Assembly: GCA_016303235.1 (NCBI GenBank)
Contig: JAEDMB010000111.1
Span: forward strand, 1 to 6,338
Length of the DNA stretch: 6,338 nucleotides
From: Oscillospiraceae bacterium
Lineage (GTDB): Bacteria; Bacillota; Clostridia; Oscillospirales; Ruminococcaceae
Reading direction: 5' to 3'
Shown here in pieces: positions 1 to 5,465 of the stretch (positions are counted from its first letter, which is position 1; every line of letters starts with the position of its first letter). The notes beneath the pieces were generated by a model. It was given only the letters and a program-made list of their open reading frames with translations. It was not told the origin of the DNA and searched no databases. The position numbers and the translations under genes are program-made.

Positions 1-9
1 AATCAGAAG

Positions 10-77
10 TTTTCGGTCAAGCCTTTTTCAAAAGGCTTGCGGGGGAGGTTCGGAGGGGGCAGAGCCACCTCCGAAAA
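10..77. repeat. Double-hairpin palindromic intergenic unit
   Basis: This unit lies immediately downstream of pgk. Positions 18-27 and 30-39 form a perfect 10-bp inverted repeat (CAAGCCTTTT / AAAAGGCTTG) around a 2-base centre. Positions 50-60 pair with 64-74 (TCGGAGG then GGC, with one G/A mismatch at 57/67) around the loop AGA. The whole is bracketed by TTTTCGG at 10-16 and CCGAAAA at 71-77, a 7-bp outer inverted repeat that competes with the base of the second hairpin. Neither strand has a U-run right after a hairpin, so it is not a textbook intrinsic terminator, although two stable hairpins after the pgk stop could still stop transcription or protect the mRNA 3' end. The compact symmetric design suggests one copy of a dispersed intergenic repeat family; that part is inference. 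Confidence 0.55.
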
Positions 78-88
78 GAAAAAATAAA

Positions 89-1312
89 TTACTTTTCAGC
101 GATTACTGCAACACCCGGAAGAACCTTGCCTTCAAGGTATTCGAGAGATGCACCGCCGCCTGTTGAGATGTGGCTCATCTTGTCAGCAAATCCGAGCTGC
201 ATTACTGCTGCTGCTGAATCGCCACCGCCGATAATTGTTGTAGCGTCTGTTTCTGCAAGTGCCTTTGCTACTGCAATTGTACCCTTTGCAAGTATCGGAT
301 TTTCAAATACGCCCATAGGTCCGTTCCATACTACTGTCTTAGCAGTCTTTACAGCTTCTGCAAAGAGAGCCTGTGTCTTTTCGCCGATATCAAGACCCAT
401 CTTGTCAGCAGGAATCTTGTCAGAATCAACAGTTTCAACTTCAATTTCAGCGTCGATAGGATTCGGGAATGATGATGCTACTACGGAGTCAACAGGGAGA
501 AGAATTTTCTTTCCGAGTGATTCAGCCTTAGCAAGCATTTCCTTGCAGTATTCAAGCTTTTCATCGTCAACGAGTGATGTTCCGATAGAACCGCCGTTAG
601 CCTTGATGAATGTATAAGCCATACCGCCACCGATTATAAGTGTATCGCACTTTTCAAGAAGATTTGAGATAACATTGAGTTTGTCTGCTACCTTAGCACC
701 GCCGAGAATTGCAACGAAAGGTCTGACAGGAACTTCAACGGCATTTCCGAGATACTTGATTTCTTTCTGCATAAGGTATCCGACAGCAGTTTCCTTAACG
801 AATTTTGTAACGCCTGCTGTTGAAGCGTGAGCTCTGTGAGCTGAACCGAATGCGTCCATAACGAAAACTTCACCGTCAACGAGTTCTGCGAGTTCCTTTG
901 AGAAATCTTCGCCGTTCTTGGTTTCTTCAGCACCTCTGAATCTTGTATTCTGGAGGAGTACAACATCGCCTTCGTTCATTTCAGCAACAGCCTTCTTAGC
1001 GTTTTCGCCTGTAACAGTATCATCGTTAGCGAAAGTTACCTTTGCAGGAGCGAGAACTTCAGCAAGTCTTACAGCTACGGGAGCGAGTGAGAATTTTTCT
1101 TCGGGGCCGTTCTTAGGCTTGCCGAGGTGTGAACAGAGAACTACTTTTCCGCCGTCAGCGATAAGCTTTTTGATAGTTGGGAGAGCTGCCTGAATTCTGT
1201 TATCGTTAGTGATTACGCCGTCCTTAAGAGGTACGTTGAAATCGCATCTTACAAGGACTTTTTTGCCCTTAACATTAATATCGTCTACTGTGACTTTGTT
1301 TAAACCTGCCAT
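89..1312 (-). CDS. pgk: Phosphoglycerate kinase
   Basis: This enzyme transfers phosphate from 1,3-bisphosphoglycerate to ADP, giving 3-phosphoglycerate and ATP in cytoplasmic glycolysis. The 407-residue protein is full length for a bacterial monomeric PGK. Visible family landmarks are the N-terminal substrate-binding segment with R22, D24 and N26 (VRCDFNVP), R39, H62 in SHLGKP, R124 in NTRF, and H159/R160 in AFGSAHRAHAS. In the nucleotide-binding C-domain are GGAKVADK (K207, K211), VVWNGPMGVFE (E337 binds the nucleotide ribose in the family), GGGDSAAA (362-369) and STGGGASLEYLEGK near the C-terminus. The ATG at 1312 follows AAAGGAAG (1328-1321) by 8 nt, which fixes the start. The gene appears monocistronic at its 5' end, with its own promoter, and is not preceded by gapA as in many Firmicutes. 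It is divergent from the DRE-TIM gene. No key residue is missing. Confidence 0.98.
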   Translation of the reverse strand: MAGLNKVTVDDINVKGKKVLVRCDFNVPLKDGVITNDNRIQAALPTIKKLIADGGKVVLCSHLGKPKNGPEEKFSLAPVAVRLAEVLAPAKVTFANDDTVTGENAKKAVAEMNEGDVVLLQNTRFRGAEETKNGEDFSKELAELVDGEVFVMDAFGSAHRAHASTAGVTKFVKETAVGYLMQKEIKYLGNAVEVPVRPFVAILGGAKVADKLNVISNLLEKCDTLIIGGGMAYTFIKANGGSIGTSLVDDEKLEYCKEMLAKAESLGKKILLPVDSVVASSFPNPIDAEIEVETVDSDKIPADKMGLDIGEKTQALFAEAVKTAKTVVWNGPMGVFENPILAKGTIAVAKALAETDATTIIGGGDSAAAVMQLGFADKMSHISTGGGASLEYLEGKVLPGVAVIAEK

Positions 1313-1375
1313 TTTTATGACTTCCTTTCATAATGGATATAGAAGATAATCCGGCTGAAATATGCCGTCATTATT

Positions 1376-1404
1376 ATTCTACACTATTTTCTGAAAATTT
1401 TCAA
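1376..1404 (-). promoter_or_regulatory. Housekeeping promoter of pgk
   Basis: Read on the minus strand, TTGAAA (1404-1399) and TAGAAT (1381-1376) are separated by exactly 17 bp. Each hexamer is one base off the consensus. Transcription would begin near 1369, giving a leader of about 57 nt before the pgk ATG. A 12-bp perfect palindrome, TGAAAATTTTCA (1392-1403), overlaps the -35 element and could be a control site or simply AT-rich chance. Confidence 0.65.
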
Positions 1405-1473
1405 GACCTAATCCAACATTTTCCGAAAAAAATTTTTTGACATTATAAAAATTTTTTATTATTTATTCAGCAC

Positions 1474-1502
1474 TTGACAATCCGGAACAGATATGTTATA
1501 AT
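1474..1502 (+). promoter_or_regulatory. Strong extended -10 promoter of the DRE-TIM gene
   Basis: TTGACA at 1474-1479 and TATAAT at 1497-1502 are both perfect consensus, separated by 17 bp. The -10 is preceded by TGT (1494-1496), an extended -10 motif. The DNA upstream (about 1443-1465) is made almost wholly of A and T tracts and resembles an UP element. The predicted transcription start is near 1509, so the leader is about 64 nt. The promoter lies inside a longer in-frame reading extension, which rules out translation starting at the TTG at 1474. Confidence 0.85.
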
Positions 1503-1512
1503 AGCTACATCA

Positions 1513-1534
1513 GCACTTCAAAGCTTAAAAGTGC
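1513..1534 (+). other. Leader hairpin in the DRE-TIM mRNA
   Basis: GCACTT (1513-1518) is perfectly complementary to AAGTGC (1529-1534) around a 10-nt loop. It lies a few bases after the predicted transcription start and well before the ribosome binding site. A hairpin so near the 5' end could stabilise the mRNA. It has no U-run and no resemblance to a riboswitch aptamer that I recognise. The short stem may also be chance. Confidence 0.35.
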
Positions 1535-1572
1535 GAAAGTATTTTTCTATTGACAAAGGTGGATTTTTAACT

Positions 1573-2547
1573 ATGAAAGAAATATCAAAGCTTATGGATT
1601 ACCGTGAAGGTGTAAAAGTCGTTGACGCTACACTTCGTGACGGAGGTCTTGTAAATGATTTTTATTTCTCCGATGAGTTTGTAAAAGACCTGTATCAGGC
1701 TAATATCAGAGCAGGCGTTGACTATATGGAATTCGGATATAAGGCTTCAAAGGAAATTTTTGATGTCAACAAGTTCGGCAAGTGGAAGTTCTGCAGTGAT
1801 GAACATATCAGGGAAATTGTAGGCGAAAACAATACAAATCTCAAAATCGCTGTTATGGCTGATGTCGGAAGATGTGACTATAAAAACGATATTGCAGACC
1901 GTTCCGAAAGCCCTGTTGACCTTATCCGTGTTGCAACTTATCTCAATACCATTCCCGCAGCCGTTGATATGATTGAGGACGCTGCTAAAAAAGGCTATGA
2001 AGTAAGCTGTAATATTATGGCTATTTCAAATGCTCAGGAGGGCGATTTGAATGTTGCTCTTGATATTCTCGGAAAAACTCCCGTTGACGTTTTCTATATC
2101 GTTGACAGTTTCGGTGCATTATATCCCGAACAGATTGCAAGAATTTCAGACGTTTACATGAATTTTGCCACAAAATACAACAAAAAAGTAGGTATTCACG
2201 CCCACAATAACCAACAGCTTGCCTTTGCCAATACTATTGAGGCTGTCGGTGACGGTGTTGATTTTCTCGATGCTACTTATTCCGCTATGGGCAGAGGTGC
2301 GGGAAACTGTGCTATGGAACTCCTTCTCGGTCTCTTACGCAATCCGAAATACAATGTATATCCTGTTATCGAATTTATTGAAAAGCATATGAATAAGCTC
2401 CGTGAGGACGGTGTTGTATGGGGATATGATTTGCAGTATCTTATGACAGGACTTCTCAATCAGCACCCCAGAACAGCTATTCAGTTCACTAAGGAAAACA
2501 GAAAGGACTATTCCGAATTTTACAAGGAAATTGTTAATCTTGACTGA
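1573..2547 (+). CDS. DRE-TIM metallolyase family protein (4-hydroxy-2-oxovalerate aldolase-like), substrate unknown
   Basis: This 324-residue cytoplasmic protein has the fold signature of the HMG-CoA lyase / isopropylmalate synthase / HOA superfamily, whose members make or break carbon-carbon bonds at a divalent metal. The start motif DATLRDGG (18-25) supplies catalytic R22 and metal ligand D23. GIHAHNNQQLAFAN (208-220) supplies metal-binding H209 and H211. AMGRGAGNCAMELLLG (238-253) is the conserved glycine-rich turn. The general layout resembles HOA-like aldolases. However, the position three residues after the metal Asp is L26, where DmpG-type aldolases carry a catalytic His, and no acylating aldehyde dehydrogenase partner lies nearby. 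It is therefore probably not a true HOA aldolase. ATG 1573 follows AAAGGTGG (1555-1562) by 10 nt; an in-frame TTG further upstream lies within the -35 element and is rejected. The gene is monocistronic between its own promoter and terminator. Confidence 0.85.
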   Translation: MKEISKLMDYREGVKVVDATLRDGGLVNDFYFSDEFVKDLYQANIRAGVDYMEFGYKASKEIFDVNKFGKWKFCSDEHIREIVGENNTNLKIAVMADVGRCDYKNDIADRSESPVDLIRVATYLNTIPAAVDMIEDAAKKGYEVSCNIMAISNAQEGDLNVALDILGKTPVDVFYIVDSFGALYPEQIARISDVYMNFATKYNKKVGIHAHNNQQLAFANTIEAVGDGVDFLDATYSAMGRGAGNCAMELLLGLLRNPKYNVYPVIEFIEKHMNKLREDGVVWGYDLQYLMTGLLNQHPRTAIQFTKENRKDYSEFYKEIVNLD

Positions 2548-2548
2548 T

Positions 2549-2585
2549 TAAAAACGGGCGACCAATGGTCGCCCCTTATTTTTTT
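2549..2585. terminator. Shared bidirectional intrinsic terminator
   Basis: GGGCGACC (2556-2563) and GGTCGCCC (2567-2574) form a perfect 8-bp GC-rich stem with the loop AAT. On the plus strand the stem is followed by CTTATTTTTTT (2575-2585), ending the DRE-TIM transcript 8 nt after its stop codon. On the minus strand the stem is followed by G and TTTTT (2554-2550), which serves the convergent permease gene whose stop codon lies at 2592-2594. Convergent genes sharing one symmetric hairpin are common in compact Firmicute genomes. Confidence 0.92.
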
Positions 2586-2591
2586 AATTCC

Positions 2592-4595
2592 TCAACGCTT
2601 TACTATTTTGTAATATATTTTTGCCGTGAGAAGATATATTATTACATATATCAGTGCAAATACAAGAAAGCTTATTATTGTGCAGATTATATAAAGCTTT
2701 GTATTCGTCAGCATAAGCATAAGCAGTATCTTTTTTATTATCGGAAATGCAAAAATTACATGTATTCCGGCTAAAATCAACGGCATAAAAAATACTGTAA
2801 GCACCTGTGAATGTATCGAACTTTTAACTTCTCTTTCAGTCATTCCGACTTTCTGCATTATTTCAAAGCGGTTTTTATCGTCATAGCCTTCCGAAATCTG
2901 CTTATAGTATATTATAAGTATTGTTGCTATTATGAACATCACTCCGAGAAACATTCCGAGAAAGAATAAACTTCCGTAAAGTCCGTATATATCATTGCGG
3001 TTCTTTTCACGACAGCCAATATTATAATATACTTCATTTTCATTTGCATATGATTCTATTTCTGATTCAATCTTACATGAAAAGTCTATCTGTGTATTTT
3101 CATCGCCCATAATATCGATACCGTAGAAAAATTCAATATTGCTCGCATTGTCTCCGTATGCCTCTTTCTGATGTTCATAGAGTTTCTGCATTACGGACAT
3201 ATCTTTTACAACAATTCCGAATCCCGAAAGTGCATTTGATGCAAGATTTCCGTTTCCTGCAAATTTATCAGTATGCTTGACTATGTTGTATTTTTCTCCG
3301 AAAAGATTAAAATAATCCTGTTTGTATGCGTCCCTGTTATACCAGAAATATACATCTGTATCGTTTTCAAGCTCTGCTTTGTCTCCGGTACACTCCGAAT
3401 ATTCCTGTGCAGTTATGAAAAACAGATAATATACATTGTCTATATCTGACATTCTGTTACTTGTATCTGTTTCAAAAGTATTTTTTCCGTCATATACTGC
3501 CATAAATGAAAGGCTTGTATATGATGTTTCACTTTGGATTTGTATATTTTCTGAATCTGCTGTACGGTGTGCCATATCAATAAAATCCTGATTTGATGAT
3601 TCATCATTATCATATTTGTAAATATTTATCTGATATGGATAGCGTTTTTCAAGTATATCATTCGTGCCTATTATCAGTGATGATGTTGATGAAATCATTA
3701 CAAGCACCATTGTTGAAAGTACACATATATTTGCAAGTCCGACAGCGTTCTGTTTCATTCTGTATATCATTCCGGAAACGCTGATAAAATGATTTGTTTT
3801 ATAATAATATCCTTTGTTCTTTTTTAATATCTTTAATAATGCTATACTTCCGGCTGTAAATACAAGATACGTTCCCACTATTACAAGCACTACCGCCACG
3901 AAAAAAAACGTAATTGCTTCAACCGGATTTTTAACAGTAACAGCTATATAATATCCTGCTCCGAGACAGAAAAAGCCGAGTATTGCGGTAAGCCATTTTG
4001 CTTTTGGTTCTTTTTCACCGACATTTCCGCCCTTTAAAAGCTCTATCGGATTGGAAAGATGTATCATTCGCAGTGAATTAAGGAATATCAGCAAAAACAG
4101 TATTCCGAATACCGCAAGCGTATATATAACGGATTCTCCCGATATGTAAAAGCCGAGCTTTATATCTGCTTTTAAAATTTTTGTAATCAAAAGATACATA
4201 AGCTTGTCAAGAAGTATTCCCGAAACAAATCCTCCTGTAAAGCTTATAAATCCCGTGTATATGCTCTCATATGCTATAAGCTTTGCTATATGTCTTTTCT
4301 CCATACCAAGCACATTAAGCAATCCGAATTCTTTTTTGCGGTTTTTAGTAAGAAAGCTGTTTGCATAGAAAAGAAATACAAATGCAAATATTTCTATTAC
4401 ATGAGTTCCAAGCTCAAGCGTAAACTCTACTGTTTCCGCACCGATTATTTCCTTTATTCCCTCATTAAGCGAAAGGGATTTCATTATGTAGTACATTGCT
4501 ATGGTGAGTATACATGTTATTATATAAGGAATATATATTCTTGAATTTTTTCTGATATTGTCAAAGGCAAGCTTTCTGTAAATACTGCTATTCAT
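2592..4595 (-). CDS. BceB-like FtsX-family ABC transporter permease (antimicrobial peptide sensing/resistance)
   Basis: This is the membrane subunit of a BceAB-type transporter, which protects against cell-wall-active peptides and passes the signal to a BceS-type kinase. The 667-residue protein has ten apparent membrane segments at about 20-40, 64-83, 112-130, 155-175, 202-222, 229-253, 287-309, 539-563, 598-619 and 633-656. The roughly 228-residue hydrophilic stretch between segments 7 and 8 (310-537) is the large extracellular domain that defines BceB permeases. FtsX-type coupling motifs are visible as RKKEFGLLNVLGMEKRHIAKL (87-107) and RFEIMQKVGMTEREV (576-590). Start choice: ATG 4595 sits 8 nt after GGAGG (4608-4604), whereas a TTG at 4616 that would add seven residues has no suitable site. 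The ATG overlaps the ATPase stop by 8 nt (ATGAATAG), implying translational coupling. The peptide recognised cannot be read from the sequence. Confidence 0.92.
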   Translation of the reverse strand: MNSSIYRKLAFDNIRKNSRIYIPYIITCILTIAMYYIMKSLSLNEGIKEIIGAETVEFTLELGTHVIEIFAFVFLFYANSFLTKNRKKEFGLLNVLGMEKRHIAKLIAYESIYTGFISFTGGFVSGILLDKLMYLLITKILKADIKLGFYISGESVIYTLAVFGILFLLIFLNSLRMIHLSNPIELLKGGNVGEKEPKAKWLTAILGFFCLGAGYYIAVTVKNPVEAITFFFVAVVLVIVGTYLVFTAGSIALLKILKKNKGYYYKTNHFISVSGMIYRMKQNAVGLANICVLSTMVLVMISSTSSLIIGTNDILEKRYPYQINIYKYDNDESSNQDFIDMAHRTADSENIQIQSETSYTSLSFMAVYDGKNTFETDTSNRMSDIDNVYYLFFITAQEYSECTGDKAELENDTDVYFWYNRDAYKQDYFNLFGEKYNIVKHTDKFAGNGNLASNALSGFGIVVKDMSVMQKLYEHQKEAYGDNASNIEFFYGIDIMGDENTQIDFSCKIESEIESYANENEVYYNIGCREKNRNDIYGLYGSLFFLGMFLGVMFIIATILIIYYKQISEGYDDKNRFEIMQKVGMTEREVKSSIHSQVLTVFFMPLILAGIHVIFAFPIIKKILLMLMLTNTKLYIICTIISFLVFALIYVIIYLLTAKIYYKIVKR

Positions 4596-5355
4596 TATCT
4601 TCGCCTCCGGTTGCAAGAAGCGTCAGGGTATCGGAAATTTTCTGATACATTTCTTCATTATTGCTTTTGCCTCTGTAAATCTGATGAAAGACTTCTCCGT
4701 CCTTTATAAACAGAACACGCCCTGCGTGGCTTGCGGTTCTTGCCGAATGTGTTACCATCAGTATAGTCTGACCGTTTTTGTTTATATCGGAAAATATTTT
4801 CAGAAGTCCTTCCGTTGATTTTGAATCCAAAGCTCCCGTAGGTTCATCGGCAAGAATAAGCTTAGGATTTGTTATAATTGCCCTTGCAACTGCTGTTCTC
4901 TGTTTCTGACCGCCAGAAACTTCATAGGGATATTTCTGCATAAGGTCTGATATTCCGAGCTTTTTAACTATCGGAATAAGTCTTTCATTCATCTCCCTGT
5001 ATTTCATTCCCGACAGCACAAGAGGGAGAAATATATTGTCCTGAAGCGTAAACGTATCAAGCAGGTTGAAATCCTGAAATACAAATCCGAGATTGTCACG
5101 TCTGAACGCTGAAAGCTCCTTTTCACGTATTTTTGAAATCGGTCTGCCGTCAAGGAGTATTTCCCCCTTTGTCGGCTTGTCGAGAGATGCGAGAATATTC
5201 AGAAGTGTTGTTTTTCCCGAACCCGATTCGCCCATTATTGCGACATATTCGCCCTGTTCAACTGAAAACGAAATGTTTGAAAGTGCCTTTACCTGATTAC
5301 CGCCGAAACGTGTTGTATAAATTTTTTCAAGGCACTGTACTTCAAGTATTGCCAT
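4588..5355 (-). CDS. BceA-like ABC transporter ATP-binding protein
   Basis: This is the cytoplasmic ATPase that powers the adjacent BceB-like permease. The 255-residue protein has every nucleotide-binding element intact: Walker A GESGSGKTT (42-50), Q-loop Q94 in FVFQDFNLLD, signature VSGGQKQR (146-153), Walker B LILADEP (166-172), D-loop ALDS (175-178) and the H-loop H203. It belongs to the LolD/MacB/BceA clade, in which FVFQ-FNLL and EPTGALDS are typical. A hydrophilic tail of about 28 residues (228-255) follows the fold, and its last codons contain the ribosome binding site of the permease gene. ATG 5355 is preceded by AAAGGAGG (5374-5367) at 11 nt. The gene is the first of a two-gene operon with its own promoter, 110 bp after the kinase stop codon. 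MacB- or LolD-type export is an alternative, but the ten-helix permease and the kinase neighbour favour BceA. Confidence 0.94.
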   Translation of the reverse strand: MAILEVQCLEKIYTTRFGGNQVKALSNISFSVEQGEYVAIMGESGSGKTTLLNILASLDKPTKGEILLDGRPISKIREKELSAFRRDNLGFVFQDFNLLDTFTLQDNIFLPLVLSGMKYREMNERLIPIVKKLGISDLMQKYPYEVSGGQKQRTAVARAIITNPKLILADEPTGALDSKSTEGLLKIFSDINKNGQTILMVTHSARTASHAGRVLFIKDGEVFHQIYRGKSNNEEMYQKISDTLTLLATGGEDNE

Positions 5356-5389
5356 TGTTTTTTTGTCCTCCTTTATTCTTTATGCTTTT

Positions 5390-5418
5390 ATTATAGCATA
5401 CAGAAATCAGTATGAACA
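5390..5418 (-). promoter_or_regulatory. Probable activator-dependent promoter of the transporter operon
   Basis: On the minus strand a perfect TATAAT (5395-5390) is preceded by TGC (5398-5396), an extended -10. The hexamer 17 bp upstream is TGTTCA (5418-5413), matching TTGACA at only three positions. A good -10 with a poor -35, close downstream of a candidate regulator site, is the usual layout of a promoter needing an activator. Transcription would start near 5383, just before the ribosome binding site at 5374. TATGC (5381-5385) and GCATA (5396-5400) make a small inverted repeat over the -10 region. Confidence 0.65.
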
Positions 5419-5425
5419 TCGATTT

Positions 5426-5462
5426 ATGTGACAATTAAAACTCTGATGTGACATTTTTGTAA
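5426..5462 (-). promoter_or_regulatory. Candidate BceR-type response-regulator binding sites
   Basis: The plus-strand bases 5449-5462 read TGACATTTTTGTAA, an exact fit to TnACA-N4-TGTAA, the inverted-repeat pattern I recall for BceR-like regulators of Firmicutes. An exact 8-bp repeat, ATGTGACA, occurs at 5426-5433 and again at 5446-5453 in the same orientation, 20 bp apart (about two helical turns). The palindrome's proximal half-site is thus duplicated nearer the promoter. The second site lacks a clear partner half, like a weaker secondary box. It ends about 8 bp upstream of the -35 position. The palindrome begins three bases after the kinase stop codon. Confidence 0.55.
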
Positions 5463-5465
5463 GAT

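Noticed and set aside
126..617. Plus-strand open frame of 163 codons inside pgk
   Set aside because: Antisense shadow of a highly conserved gene, with no ribosome binding site and low-complexity Ser/Ala/Pro-rich composition.
1351..1367. CGGC/GCCG inverted repeat in the pgk leader as a regulatory RNA
   Set aside because: Only four base pairs with an 8-base loop; no recognisable aptamer or terminator.
1437..1465. A second TTGACA upstream of the DRE-TIM promoter
   Set aside because: The hexamer at the correct 17-bp spacing is TATTTA, a poor -10; the better TATTAT is only 14 bp away. The region is more plausibly AT-rich upstream DNA for the strong promoter.
1474..1572. N-terminal extension of the DRE-TIM protein from a TTG start
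   Set aside because: It coincides with a consensus promoter, has no ribosome binding site, and adds residues unlike the family; ATG 1573 has AAAGGTGG upstream.
2565..2774. Plus-strand open frame of 69 codons starting in the terminator
   Set aside because: It begins inside the terminator hairpin and is antisense to the permease C-terminal helix; Tyr/Lys-rich shadow.
4596..4616. Seven-residue extension of the permease from a TTG
   Set aside because: ATG 4595 is perfectly placed after GGAGG, and the homologous-looking sequence begins at that ATG.
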